Origin: an uncultured Phascolarctobacterium sp. | GTDB lineage: Bacteria > Bacillota > Negativicutes > Acidaminococcales > Acidaminococcaceae | NCBI GenBank assembly: GCA_900545535.1 | Contig: UQZN01000002.1 | Span: 108,887-172,886, forward strand | Reading direction: 5' to 3' | DNA length: 64,000 nucleotides | In this document: piece after piece, positions 8,501 through 16,024 of the stretch | Layout of the letters: each line of letters begins with the position of its first letter | Position numbering within the stretch: the first letter of the stretch is position 1 | Position numbers and translations under genes: made by a program | The notes under the pieces: generated by a model | Databases searched by the model: none | What the model was told of the DNA's origin: nothing | Seen by the model: the letters and a program-made list of their open reading frames with translations, nothing else

Positions 8501-8615
8501 TAAATGTACACGCCTTATTAAATGCACCAAACCAACCTTGGGCAGCACCATATCCACCTAAAGCAAAACCCGCTATTGTAAAAGCTATTTTACCAGTCTT
8601 TTTCCCTTTACCCAA
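5577..8615 (-). CDS. Tail tip / host specificity protein J-like
   Basis: 1012 residues, compared with 1132 for lambda J. The N-terminal 350 residues hold the J/phage-tail_3 type hub (DAVIPVIYGTRKWGGLQVWH, then DFLTNKRYGTG). Two fibronectin type III-like stretches follow around residues 600-790 (PPSVTGLTVEEN... and PPPDVTLLDAEL...), and the C-terminus is beta rich. J proteins form the tail-tip hub that contacts the receptor and holds the fibres. The start is a TTG at 8615 preceded by AGGTGAG, with an in-frame TAA at 8634-8636. The same TTG and site exist in the duplicate copy. Its first 40 residues differ from the duplicate, while residues 42-200 are nearly identical. Confidence 0.85.
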   Translation of the reverse strand: MGKGKKTGKIAFTIAGFALGGYGAAQGWFGAFNKACTFIQGGMYGMSIASTLWSVTQKPNAFGNLDGDYSQDDYSKFSTTTNDISQDAVIPVIYGTRKWGGLQVWHNPYNGERYLQKDVIICEGGIKGVYNVCANEELIKNDTKISIYNIQHQDAVVYRSGNTLVLKAGGKTNEYALKDVESQDQQAALLTTVIEKIRNECGNGWKIDGAVDDRTSKGINAKNMQFNSSQPVGCYCDPADPTRSNMVVLDNRGYAIGSFAFNNCVAPDNFKDVGGYTNTAWIRTDLVASGRLSGGNPTVNCIVQGQLVKVWNGSEWVREYSENPAWIIRDFLTNKRYGTGHWISEEMIDDDSFKDVAAYCDEEVEYLDAAGEKQKAPRYKLNIILDSQKTPIEQLSSMLAVGGLFLTLNRQIALKVEKEETPCYAFDDTTIIKDSLSITQTALEETPNRYKIGYFDPSQNWTEIKVVVEDLEAQLEQDGRIIEKTITLAGCTSQNQALRVARLYRDLNKTCSISISFSVATQGMSLECGDVITVSYGGIFTEMPFRITEIDETNAGTYQLTCRQYNPSIYNDELGAPIVMPDYTNSKPPYTTTPPSVTGLTVEENSWTSAEGILQMGMDITWDDMYYTYLDHYSVSLSRDGESYKTYSSTFDTSATLTGLQQGAYWVSVQAVSRDGVKGAPAITMVEITGRDKPPPDVTLLDAELLPDGTRRFWWNFTYPKVNDIAGFKIKYTQGSNPQWQTAFELHSGIITSQPFETQALRQGVHTVMIKAVDNGGNESVNAAYAVLNLGDPLEENVLWKVDLAENNWEKVEHDGVVENGVLKGQSINDDLLLLVHLQPLAGGQLWLEYGLNSPSTVKYCLGSGSLAWSAPMETVWGEALNNYWRFSGIFKPYTGKIVINATDSLHLEVHSLPEAGNRAEVNKLNAIIDVPDRVENFSNLLIPAEGLTLPIKTPYYYTTSVRINAIQSALAVANVRIITRNPCKIQIIDAEGQPVEAVCDLTWQGFRRELV
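8018..8496. repeat. Direct repeat copy 1 (inside J)
   Basis: 479 bp, matched without indels at an offset of 1180 bp by copy 2 (9198-9676), with about seven mismatches counted by eye. It encodes the J N-terminal hub segment. Confidence 0.9.
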
Positions 8616-8649
8616 ACTCTCACCTACTTTCTTTTAGGAGTTGATTATT

Positions 8650-9120
8650 ATGAAAATAGTTATTTCATTACTCACAATTCTTTTAACTTTTCCTAATTTT
8701 GTTTATGCCGAAATAATCCAAAAAATAAATACTTTTGATAATACACCCCAAATCAAAAGCTATTATAAAGATAAAAACATTAAACTTCCTCAAATTCTGA
8801 TCTTCAAAAAAACTGGTAATGACTATTATTTACTTGGAAAAAATGCTTTCAGAACAATTAATTATTTAACTACTCTTGAAAATGCAAAAATTAAAATCAA
8901 TGATAAAATATACTCTGTTGAATACAGAACTTTTGATTTAAGCAACAATTTTTCTTTTAAATTTAATGATGAAATTTTAAAAGAAATAAAAAATGCCAAC
9001 AATATTCAAATTCAATTACCAATTCATACAACTGTTGATACTGATATTGTCGACTATTATAGTTTTTCAATACCCAAAAATGTTCTCAACGAATGGAAAC
9101 AAGTCATCGCTATGGAATAA
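8650..9120 (+). CDS. Small AT-rich exported protein A, divergent from J
   Basis: 156 residues on the strand opposite to the tail operon. It has a clear signal peptide (MKIVISLLTILLTFPNFVYA), so the mature protein starts EIIQKINTFDN and should be periplasmic or secreted. It ends NEWKQVIAME. The family was not recognised. A paralogue at 9834-10337 shares the first mature residues (EII.xIN.FDN) and the last ten, while the middle has diverged. Codon use is far more AT rich than the flanking tail genes, which suggests recent acquisition. The ribosome site AGGAG lies in the 34 bp between this start and the divergent J start. It could be an immunity or exclusion factor, but nothing in the sequence proves that. 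Confidence 0.8.
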   Translation: MKIVISLLTILLTFPNFVYAEIIQKINTFDNTPQIKSYYKDKNIKLPQILIFKKTGNDYYLLGKNAFRTINYLTTLENAKIKINDKIYSVEYRTFDLSNNFSFKFNDEILKEIKNANNIQIQLPIHTTVDTDIVDYYSFSIPKNVLNEWKQVIAME

Positions 9121-9132
9121 AACTGTATATTC

Positions 9133-9792
9133 TTATGCTGCAAACAAAAACTGAGTTCGATATTGTATCGGGCTCAGTTCTTTTATTTTGTGATGCACGT
9201 TTCTGATTTTCTCGATAACAGTCGTCAAAAACGCCGCCTGCTGATCCTGGCTTTCCACATCTTTCAGTGCGTATTCATTGGTCTTGCCGCCGGCCTTTAA
9301 CACCAGAGTATTGCCGCTGCGATAGACCACCGCATCCTGATGCTGGATATTATAAATACTGATCTTAGTATCATTTTTGATCAGTTCTTCGTTGGCACAG
9401 ACGTTATACACGCCCTTGATACCGCCTTCGCAAATAATAACATCCTTCTGCAGGTACCTTTCACCATTATAGGGATTATGCCATACTTGCAAACCACCCC
9501 ATTTTCTAGTACCATAGATTACAGGGATAACGGCGTCCTGCGAAATATCGTTGGTAGTTGTGCTGAACTTACTGTAGTCGTCCTGGCTGTAGTCACCGTC
9601 AAGATTGCCGAAGGCATTTGGTTTTTGTGTTACCGACCACAAGGTCGAAGCGATTGACATACCGTACATACCGCCTGCAAAAGCAGCTCCTTTTACAGTA
9701 GCATCTATACCAAACATTGCAGGATTAGAGTATCCCAATGCGAAACCAGCTACAGCAAAAGCTATCTTTCCAACTTTTTTGCCTTTACCCAA
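9133..9792 (-). CDS. Orphan J N-terminal module (truncated tail-tip duplicate)
   Basis: About 219 residues. It repeats the start of J: leader LGKGKKVGKIAFAVAGFALG, a variable stretch (SNPAMFGIDATVKGAAFAGG), then a hub segment almost identical to J residues 42-200. The match ends after IEKIRN and a short unrelated tail follows (VHHKIKELSPIQYRTQFLFA). The start is placed at the conserved TTG preceded by AGGTGAG; an ATG is available six codons upstream at 9810. Lacking the rest of J, it is either a remnant of a tandem duplication or a donor for swapping the first 40 residues of J. Its frame is intact, which argues that the duplication is young or maintained. Confidence 0.75.
   Translation of the reverse strand: MGKGKKVGKIAFAVAGFALGYSNPAMFGIDATVKGAAFAGGMYGMSIASTLWSVTQKPNAFGNLDGDYSQDDYSKFSTTTNDISQDAVIPVIYGTRKWGGLQVWHNPYNGERYLQKDVIICEGGIKGVYNVCANEELIKNDTKISIYNIQHQDAVVYRSGNTLVLKAGGKTNEYALKDVESQDQQAAFLTTVIEKIRNVHHKIKELSPIQYRTQFLFAA
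9149..9190 (+). terminator. Terminator after exported protein A
   Basis: AACTGAG pairs with CTCAGTT, with an inner CGATA/TATCG stem, followed by a T-rich run. Confidence 0.75.
9198..9676. repeat. Direct repeat copy 2 (orphan J module)
   Basis: About 98.5% identical to 8018-8496. Homologous recombination between the copies would delete exported gene A and join the orphan's 5' end to the body of J. Confidence 0.9.
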
Positions 9793-9833
9793 CTTCTCAC
9801 CTACTTTCATTATATAAAAGGAGTTGACTTCTC

Positions 9834-10337
9834 ATGAAAAAATTTATCCTATTTATATTTTCAACTTTATTTATAAGTAACATTTGTTCTGCCGAAATTA
9901 TACGAGAAATAAATTCTTTTGACAATTCTACAATGCTAACTAGTGTCATAAACACTAAAGACTATGTCGAAGATATTCCTAGAGAAATTATTTTCAAAAA
10001 AACTTGTTCTAATTCCAATGAATCTAAATATTTTATTTCTTTTATTAATCAATATACAATAAAAAACGGTTATTCACCATTTGAGCCAATAAAAATAAAG
10101 TTCAATAACTCATTAGAAGATATACAAAGTTATCCAATACAATTATACAGAACAGCTCAAAGAGGACAACTTGCTTTTTTAGTAGACAATATATTCATTG
10201 ATAAATTAGAAAAATCGGATAATCTTCAATTCCAAATTCCTATATCAACATCATATGTTAGCCATGTAAAATATATTGATTTCACACTCCCCCAAAATAT
10301 TCTCGACGAATGGAAACAAGTCATCGCTATGGAATAG
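9834..10337 (+). CDS. Small AT-rich exported protein B, paralogue of A
   Basis: 167 residues. Signal peptide MKKFILFIFSTLFISNICSA, mature start EIIREINSFDN, end DEWKQVIAME. The final 39 bases match the end of the 8650-9120 gene almost exactly, while the core is much diverged. Like its paralogue, it faces away from a J N-terminal module, with only about 40 bp between the two starts and an AGGAG site inside that gap. It ends at a strong terminator just before the gpL-like gene. The tail operon transcript runs through it in antisense. Function unknown; tip-associated immunity is one guess. Confidence 0.8.
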   Translation: MKKFILFIFSTLFISNICSAEIIREINSFDNSTMLTSVINTKDYVEDIPREIIFKKTCSNSNESKYFISFINQYTIKNGYSPFEPIKIKFNNSLEDIQSYPIQLYRTAQRGQLAFLVDNIFIDKLEKSDNLQFQIPISTSYVSHVKYIDFTLPQNILDEWKQVIAME

Positions 10338-10340
10338 CAA

Positions 10341-10367
10341 AGAGAGCCTGACGGCTCTCTTTTTTTA
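10341..10367 (+). terminator. Terminator after exported protein B
   Basis: AGAGAGCC/GGCTCTCT hairpin followed by T9. Its T run points in the + direction only, so minus-strand tail transcription can pass. Confidence 0.85.
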
Positions 10368-10382
10368 TTGCCCGCGCAATAA

Positions 10383-11198
10383 TCAGCTTAACCTAAATTC
10401 TTTCGGTACTGCCAAAAAGCCGCTATAGCGCTTACGGTTGTCGTATTTTTCGCACATCTCCGGTGTTTTATCGCAATTGCGCTGCAAGGAAGCCGTATCT
10501 GTAATAGCTCCTAAAAATGGATACTGCGTCACAACATAATGATTACCGTCATTATTATCAATAAAATTATCTTTGATCAATTTGGTTTCATAACCGATGG
10601 TAATAAGTCCGTTTTTATAGTAGCCTGCATCAATATCCGCAGCATCGAGTTTAATTTTATTGGGCAATGAGAGCAGCGGTTCAACAGCAACCTGCCGCTG
10701 GGCTTTATCCATGCCGCACTGCTCGTCGCCAAAGGCAGCATTGCAAAAATACTGCGTGATCCTGTTGGGGACCCTGTTATTGGGAAATGCCGCTTTGACT
10801 GTTACTGTAAATTCACCGTTACTATAGGCAGGCGTATCAAGATAGCCGTAAAAAACAGTTATAGCTATTTCTTCATCTTCCAGACTTTCCGGATACTGAA
10901 TGCGAAAGATCTCGACATAACGTCCGCGAAAATCAAAGCCTTCCAGCAGTGCTGTTATTTTGCTGTTATCGGTATCGGCTATTTTCAATTCCACGTTGTC
11001 GATCTTGGCATCGACTGTGGATTTGATAGTACCGCGCTGTACCGGAACAGGATAGTATTCACAGCCGCCAAAGGTTATGATCTCATCACAATTGCAGATG
11101 CGAATAATGCCTGTTTTAAGATGCAGGACATAGAGTTCAATAAAAAAAGAGCTGGCGCGTTCTTTGGCTTCCGCCATGCTGACGGGTAGAATTTTCAT
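10383..11198 (-). CDS. Minor tail protein L-like (DUF2163/BR0599-type), probable Fe-S site
   Basis: 271 residues. The first part reads as a beta-rich tail-tip domain (YYPVPVQRGTIKSTVDAKID ... FYGYLDTPAYSNGEFTVTVK). The C-terminal part carries four cysteines arranged as CNAAFGDEQCG and CDKTPEMCEKY, followed by RKRYSGFLAVP. Lambda gpL has a C-terminal iron-sulfur cluster with a comparable cysteine set, so a cluster is likely here too (inference). It overlaps the gpM-like gene by 4 bases. Upstream order gpK-gpM-gpL differs slightly from lambda M-L-K. Confidence 0.8.
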   Translation of the reverse strand: MKILPVSMAEAKERASSFFIELYVLHLKTGIIRICNCDEIITFGGCEYYPVPVQRGTIKSTVDAKIDNVELKIADTDNSKITALLEGFDFRGRYVEIFRIQYPESLEDEEIAITVFYGYLDTPAYSNGEFTVTVKAAFPNNRVPNRITQYFCNAAFGDEQCGMDKAQRQVAVEPLLSLPNKIKLDAADIDAGYYKNGLITIGYETKLIKDNFIDNNDGNHYVVTQYPFLGAITDTASLQRNCDKTPEMCEKYDNRKRYSGFLAVPKEFRLS

Positions 11199-11545
11199 AG
11201 GTTGACCACCCTCAATGTCAGCTCGACAGAAATTTTGCCAATAATGCGGCCGCGTTCATCAAAGCCCCAGGTATCTGTCGGCGCATAGTCGCTGGTAAAC
11301 TGGCAGACGAACTGCTCGCCGTTATAGTTAAAATAGAACCGTTTTGATTTGCGGTGTTCCAAATAGAATGCTTCTACTGCCGCCATTTCGGCAGCTATGC
11401 TTTCAAAGGTCATTTGAAAGGTAATGATAGGATTGACGCCCACTTCCTGTACCTGAAAGGCTCCTGATTCAAATTCGATAGTCCTGTCAAGATAGCGGAC
11501 GCTGCGTTTGACTTCGCTTTTAGGCGTAAATGCAAATGTTTTCAA
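11195..11545 (-). CDS. Minor tail protein M-like
   Basis: 116 residues, close to lambda gpM (109). The features are the beta-rich core ITFQMTFESIAAEMAAVEAF and YLEHRKSKRFYFNYNGEQFV, then DYAPTDTWGFDERG and a last strand ISVELTLRVVNL, a typical Phage_min_tail pattern. gpM joins gpH, gpL and gpJ in the tail-tip initiator complex. The gene overlaps the NlpC/P60 gene and the gpL-like gene by 4 bases each, so tip proteins are likely made at fixed ratios. Confidence 0.75.
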   Translation of the reverse strand: MKTFAFTPKSEVKRSVRYLDRTIEFESGAFQVQEVGVNPIITFQMTFESIAAEMAAVEAFYLEHRKSKRFYFNYNGEQFVCQFTSDYAPTDTWGFDERGRIIGKISVELTLRVVNL

Positions 11546-11949
11546 GCTGTCACCTTCTTTCTGTAACCACTTTTAAAAAAGAGGTTGTTTTGCCTGAGTC
11601 TGACGATCATGGATTTTTGAAACTGCTGTAAGATCGTCAGTACTTTATGTTCACCAACGTAAACACCGGTATGGCCTTCACCGTTGATTTCGTATAAAAC
11701 TATATCGCCGTACTGCATGGCGTCGACTTGTTTGATGCGCGTAAAATGTTTGTGCATAAAACGCGCCAGCCGATATGGCTCAGTCACATACCAGTCTTTG
11801 GCGATCGGCCTGCCGTCACGCCATTCTAAAGCAATACCATGTTCCTGATAAAACAGCTGGCACAGACCGATACAATCGACGCCGTCATAAGTGACGCCTA
11901 AAAATTTATAGGGCAGCCCGACAAATTTTTTTAGATTTTGTTTTTCCAT
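11542..11949 (-). CDS. NlpC/P60 tail-tip peptidase (lambda K-like)
   Basis: 135 residues from ATG 11949 (GCAGGTG site). VDCIGLCQLFYQEHG carries the catalytic cysteine and GEGHTGVYVGEHKVL the histidine, as in NlpC/P60 cysteine peptidases that cut peptidoglycan stem peptides. In lambda-like tails this protein (gpK) helps assemble the tip. It has no signal peptide, consistent with a structural virion enzyme. The frame is open further upstream into the tape measure gene, but the NlpC fold begins near this start. Confidence 0.85.
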   Translation of the reverse strand: MEKQNLKKFVGLPYKFLGVTYDGVDCIGLCQLFYQEHGIALEWRDGRPIAKDWYVTEPYRLARFMHKHFTRIKQVDAMQYGDIVLYEINGEGHTGVYVGEHKVLTILQQFQKSMIVRLRQNNLFFKSGYRKKVTA

Positions 11950-11962
11950 TTCGCACCTGCCG

Positions 11963-13744
11963 TTAAGCCCTGCGTCCCATAGCATTGTTTTTAGCCAGTA
12001 CGGCCTGCAAAATATCCGAATTTTCATTCAGATATTCGGCAAAGCTGCGGGAATCGAGCGCCGTGATGACCACCTGTGTCGGAGCTTTGGCTGTGTTGTC
12101 CATAGCCCGCATGGCCACGGCCGCCAGTATTTCGTTGCTGCGGCGGTCGCGGATACTGTTGACTTCCTCGCCCACCTGCAGCGTACGCAGTACTTCATCG
12201 TCTTTTAATGCCGGCACGACGCCGATGCGTCCTACCATAACGTCGCCGCCGCTATGCATTCTTGGAGCTGAAACCCTGATATCTTCACCGTTGTGAGCTT
12301 TTTTAGCACCAAATAAACCAAAAATCATGCTCAATAGCGAAGGTTTTGCATCTACCCCAAAAAGTCTTTGAATTCCTTCTCTTGCTAAGTCTTTCCAAAG
12401 ATTTGACCAAACTTCTTTCAATGAAGTACCTTTAATCAATACATTAATAGCAAGATCACTCAGACCATTAAGTATTTGAGAATTCTTCTGATCCTCTATC
12501 TCTTTGACTTTTGCTAAATTTTCTTCACGAAGTTTTATTTCATTATTTAAAAGCGCTTCTGTTTGTTGGTATGCAGTTAAATTATTATTTTCTTTATATT
12601 TATCAAGCTCGCCTTTCCAAATCCCTATTTGTATTTCTCGTTTGGCAGCCAACTCATTTAAATGATTTATTTGTGCTTGATAGGATTTCTGTTCTTCATC
12701 ATAATTCTTGGGCCTACCATTTTTTAATGAATCGATATAAAACTTATCTTCTATTGCCTGTAAACTAAGCCTGTACTCATCTTCCTGTTTTTGCGAAACA
12801 TACATTGCCTGCAAGCTTTGCTGTACGCCGCGTTCTTCACTATTCAGATTTTTCATTTTGCTGTCAATTTCAGTCATCAGTCCTGAAATGTTACTCAAGG
12901 CTTTTACTGAATTGATAGTTTCTTGATTAACAGCAATCATTTTGGCTTTTACCTCGTCAGCAGCGCTGACATCATAACCAATAGTTCTCATCAAGTCAGG
13001 ATGTTCCAGGATTTTACTGTCAAAATCTTCTTGTAAAGTTTTCTTAAATCCCTGTAAATCCGTTTTATCCTTATCTAATTCTTTTAGGCGTCTATTATAA
13101 AGTTCGATCTTCTTAACCTGATTTTCGATAGTGACACCAAATTTATTCTCATTGTCATTGATTTCCTGCATGCCAGCAATATATTTTTCTGTAACTTGCT
13201 GCGCAGTGTACAGCAAACTGTTTCTTGCGGCAAAATTCTTATTCGCAGTAACCATTTCGCCGTAATCGACTGTTTTTGCCCCCTGCAGCATACTGTAGCC
13301 TGCATAGGTTTGCTGCAAACCAGCGACTGGCTGTACATAATTATTGCGCTGTTCATTATAACTGCGCTGTGCCAGTAAGGTCGCTTCTTGATTTCTCAAC
13401 TTAGCTAATTGAGCTTCTGTGGAAAAATATTTATCTCTGGCATTGTCATAATCTGCTTTGGCAGCTAGATAAGCAACGGAATTGGTATCTCTGCCTTCTG
13501 CTTCCAAAAAAGCCTTGCGTTCTTCCATAATACGCGCCTGTTCTTCCAACTCGGCCTGATATTGAGCCATCTGGCGCCTGATCGTTTCTAATTTCATCGA
13601 TCCAGTATCTATAGCATCTAACTCACTCTTTATATCAATGGCATTTTTAGCAACTGTTTGAGCAAACTTTGCATAAGTATATATTTTATATCCAGTTTGA
13701 ATTAAATCAAAAACACCTTCAATTGGATTGGCGCTCACTCCCAT
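11963..13744 (-). CDS. Tape measure protein, C-terminal half (separate ORF)
   Basis: 593 residues, overwhelmingly helical with long coiled-coil stretches (for example DNARDKYFSTEAQLAKLRNQ). Near the end comes a hydrophobic and glycine-containing part, then MHSGGDVMVGRIGVVPALKD and a final ILAAVAMRAMDNTAKAPTQV region typical of tape measure C-termini. The start overlaps the stop of the first half by 10 bases (ATGGGAGTGA), so the tape measure is split into two coupled polypeptides. The central 12.3-13.7 kb is clearly more AT rich than the first half, suggesting that this part was replaced by recombination. Confidence 0.75.
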   Translation of the reverse strand: MGVSANPIEGVFDLIQTGYKIYTYAKFAQTVAKNAIDIKSELDAIDTGSMKLETIRRQMAQYQAELEEQARIMEERKAFLEAEGRDTNSVAYLAAKADYDNARDKYFSTEAQLAKLRNQEATLLAQRSYNEQRNNYVQPVAGLQQTYAGYSMLQGAKTVDYGEMVTANKNFAARNSLLYTAQQVTEKYIAGMQEINDNENKFGVTIENQVKKIELYNRRLKELDKDKTDLQGFKKTLQEDFDSKILEHPDLMRTIGYDVSAADEVKAKMIAVNQETINSVKALSNISGLMTEIDSKMKNLNSEERGVQQSLQAMYVSQKQEDEYRLSLQAIEDKFYIDSLKNGRPKNYDEEQKSYQAQINHLNELAAKREIQIGIWKGELDKYKENNNLTAYQQTEALLNNEIKLREENLAKVKEIEDQKNSQILNGLSDLAINVLIKGTSLKEVWSNLWKDLAREGIQRLFGVDAKPSLLSMIFGLFGAKKAHNGEDIRVSAPRMHSGGDVMVGRIGVVPALKDDEVLRTLQVGEEVNSIRDRRSNEILAAVAMRAMDNTAKAPTQVVITALDSRSFAEYLNENSDILQAVLAKNNAMGRRA

Positions 13745-15375
13745 ACTGATCCCCTCGCTTTCCCTGACTGCGCAGCACGCAGTCCTAAAATAGCGCTGAT
13801 GCCCTGCTGCTCGCCGGCAAGCGCTGCTTCAGCAAGCGTCAGGATCGTCTGGAACAGCAAAAGCAGTTCTGCACTGCCTTGAAAAGCCGTCATAAAATCC
13901 GGCTGTAAATTCTTCAATCCATTCGATAATTCAGTCAACACCAGTGTCAATGCCTGTTCAGATTCTGTATTGCCAGCCTGCAATTTTTGCAGCAAACTGT
14001 CTGCCTGCTGCTGCAACGCAAGTAACGCCAGGATTTTTTTATGGCCATTTTGCTTATACTGTGCTTTTGACCAGCCTTTAGCACTGCTTACTGTTTGCAA
14101 TTTTTGCTGCAGTTCTGCTGCTGCGCCGAACAATACGCCCAAAGCGTCTGCCCTAAAATGTCCATTAGCGCAATCGGCCAGCACGACTTCAATATTTTGC
14201 GAGTGATGCTGCTGATGCTGCACTGCTTCCAAAATTACGTCCTGCAAGCAGCGTACTTGCTTTTTCCCCTGTCTATCATAGCTATAACAATCCACTCCCA
14301 GCTCCTGCAGCTGCTTGACTGCAGCAGGTGTCCCCAGCCACAGCAGCACTCCCCGCAGATAACGTCCGGCTGCTGCGCCGTTTAGCTTGGAACTGTGCAG
14401 CAAACCTGCCACCAGCGCCTGCAGATATGAAAAATCTACGCCGGCACGGTAAGCGGCTCCGGCTGCCTCGTCATTGGCTTGCGCCAGCTGTACCACAGTA
14501 AAGCCATACTCAGCTCCCATTTTACCCCAGCTGTCGATAATTTCGTCAGCCGCCAGTTCCGCCTCATAGACTGACGACAGTTCTACTGTATATTGCCGCA
14601 GCACAGAGCTTAAAGCATCTGCTGCGGCAGTCGGCTGCATTGCGCCAATATTGGCTAATTTCAGCGTCGCCCGCACCAGTGTTTTGACTATTTCTTCGTC
14701 CTGATAGAGCTGACGCCATTTATCGGCAACGGTAAAGGTTTCCTGCAGGTCTTTTTCATAGGCCGACATAACAGCAAGAAAATCTGCCGCCAGCAGATAC
14801 ATTGCACCGTTATCACTACTGGCTGCCGGCTGCATTTGTTTACTGCTGCCGATGTCAAGCTCTGACAACGCCTGCATCTTAGCTGTCAGATCGTCAAACA
14901 GCAGCTCGAACAATTCCTGCTGCCCGGCTGCTGCTGCGCCGCAGCGCAGTTTGGCGATAAAATAATCAATATCATTAAAATCTACGCTGCCGGCTGCCTG
15001 TGTAACACCAAAGGCGGCCTGCAGATCTTCTGCTTCCTGATGCAGCTTTTGATAGCTATTTACAGTCTGCCTTAGGCTGGCCAGCAAAGTTTCTTTCTTA
15101 TCGCCAGTGTTTTTCTGCAGCGCACGGTATAAAGCAGCGGCCTGCCTTTCAGCAGTAGCCAGAGCTTTTTGATAGTTGAAAAACGTCGCCGCTGCTGTCG
15201 GCCCCTGTAAATTCTGCCGCTTGGCAGCCTGCAGTGCCTGGCGTTTTTTAGACGTGCTGTCCGCACTGTAATCGAGCCTGCTTTTTAAAGCGTCCACAGA
15301 ACGCAAAGTGCCTGCACAATCCTGCAGCAGCTCCAGTTTAAAACGGCCGCCAGTATTTAAATTATTTGTACTCAT
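13735..15375 (-). CDS. Tape measure protein, N-terminal half (TP901-type core)
   Basis: 546 residues. The N-terminal 150 are helical and Q/A rich. The middle contains the TP901 tape measure core: DSWGKMGAEYGFTVVQLAQA, AGAAYRAGVDFSYLQALVAG, LRGVLLWLGTPAAVKQLQEL. With the second ORF it totals about 1140 residues, which by the usual 0.15 nm per residue rule would set a tail near 170 nm. The ribosome site AAAGGAGGTG is strong. It follows the GT reading frame stop by 14 bases, the classic G-T-H order of siphophages. Confidence 0.8.
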   Translation of the reverse strand: MSTNNLNTGGRFKLELLQDCAGTLRSVDALKSRLDYSADSTSKKRQALQAAKRQNLQGPTAAATFFNYQKALATAERQAAALYRALQKNTGDKKETLLASLRQTVNSYQKLHQEAEDLQAAFGVTQAAGSVDFNDIDYFIAKLRCGAAAAGQQELFELLFDDLTAKMQALSELDIGSSKQMQPAASSDNGAMYLLAADFLAVMSAYEKDLQETFTVADKWRQLYQDEEIVKTLVRATLKLANIGAMQPTAAADALSSVLRQYTVELSSVYEAELAADEIIDSWGKMGAEYGFTVVQLAQANDEAAGAAYRAGVDFSYLQALVAGLLHSSKLNGAAAGRYLRGVLLWLGTPAAVKQLQELGVDCYSYDRQGKKQVRCLQDVILEAVQHQQHHSQNIEVVLADCANGHFRADALGVLFGAAAELQQKLQTVSSAKGWSKAQYKQNGHKKILALLALQQQADSLLQKLQAGNTESEQALTLVLTELSNGLKNLQPDFMTAFQGSAELLLLFQTILTLAEAALAGEQQGISAILGLRAAQSGKARGSVWE

Positions 15376-15389
15376 TCACGCACCTCCTT

Positions 15390-15961
15390 TTAGTCGATCT
15401 GACCGGAATCAAGCAAATACTGAATGGCGGCGGCATCGGAATAGGTAGAAGTATCTTTGCCCTGAACTTCTTCGCTATTCTTCCTGCAGCCCGCCAAAAC
15501 GTATTCCAGCTGCGGTATCGACAGCTCCATCACGTCGCGCATCGTCATTGATGTATTTTGAATAATGGAGGCATACAGCTGATTCCATTCTGTTACGCCG
15601 GTATCGACGTCAGTTTCTTTTTTTTTAAACTGGAAATATCATAAAAAACTGTAAAGACCTGCCGCGCCAGCGCCAGATCCAAAAAGCTTTCGATTTCTTC
15701 CTTACTGTATCTTTCATCAAACGCCAGCACTAAAATCTCCAGCATGGCGTTCCAGGCGGTATCTGTATAGTCTAAGCCACTGTTTTCGCCCTCAGTGTCA
15801 AGGCTGAAGATATTGTCGATAATAGCAAAATCGTTGAACAGCGGCGTAAGTTTCCTGATTTGGTCTTTATGCTTCAGTCTGGCAGGATAGATCCTGCGGG
15901 TAACGCCGTCGCGGCATTCCACATCTTCATAGGCTGTAAAAGGGTCTTTGATTTCTGTCAT
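15390..15961 (-). CDS. Tail assembly chaperone GT, predicted -1 frameshift product
   Basis: The G-like ORF (15593-15961) contains the heptamer T TTA AAA at 15623-15629. Slipping back one base there opens a frame that runs to TAA at 15390-15392: KKKETDVDTGVTEWNQLYAS, then MRDVMELSIPQLEYVLAGC, and ending IQYLLDSGQID. This adds about 78 residues with sensible composition. No independent start codon with a ribosome site was seen for that frame. Its position just before the tape measure is where lambda gpT is made by the same mechanism. The fusion recruits tube subunits to the tape measure. Confidence 0.8.
15593..15961 (-). CDS. Tail assembly chaperone G-like
   Basis: 122 residues. It is acidic and helical (YEDVECRDGVTRRIYPARLK, then LTPLFNDFAIIDNIFSLDTE, then EEIESFLDLALARQVFTVFY) and ends after a lysine run, SLKKKKLTS. 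Small acidic proteins between tube and tape measure are gpG-type chaperones that coat the tape measure before tube polymerisation. The lysine run is encoded by nine A residues inside the slippery site. Its ribosome site is AGAGGATTACC. Confidence 0.8.
   Translation of the reverse strand: MTEIKDPFTAYEDVECRDGVTRRIYPARLKHKDQIRKLTPLFNDFAIIDNIFSLDTEGENSGLDYTDTAWNAMLEILVLAFDERYSKEEIESFLDLALARQVFTVFYDISSLKKKKLTSIPA
15623..15629 (-). promoter_or_regulatory. Programmed -1 ribosomal frameshift site (T TTA AAA)
   Basis: A canonical X XXY YYZ heptamer in the zero frame of G, followed by further A residues; the -1 frame is open for about 80 codons. Confidence 0.8.
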
Positions 15962-16024
15962 GGTAATCCTCTTTCATAAAAAAATAAAGGAAGTGCTTTG
16001 ACGGCACTCCCTTTGGCAAATATT

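Noticed and set aside
9133..9810. ATG at 9810 as start of the orphan J module, implying loss of the start codon in J
   Set aside because: Both copies share a TTG with the same AGGTGAG site, so the TTG is the more likely conserved start.
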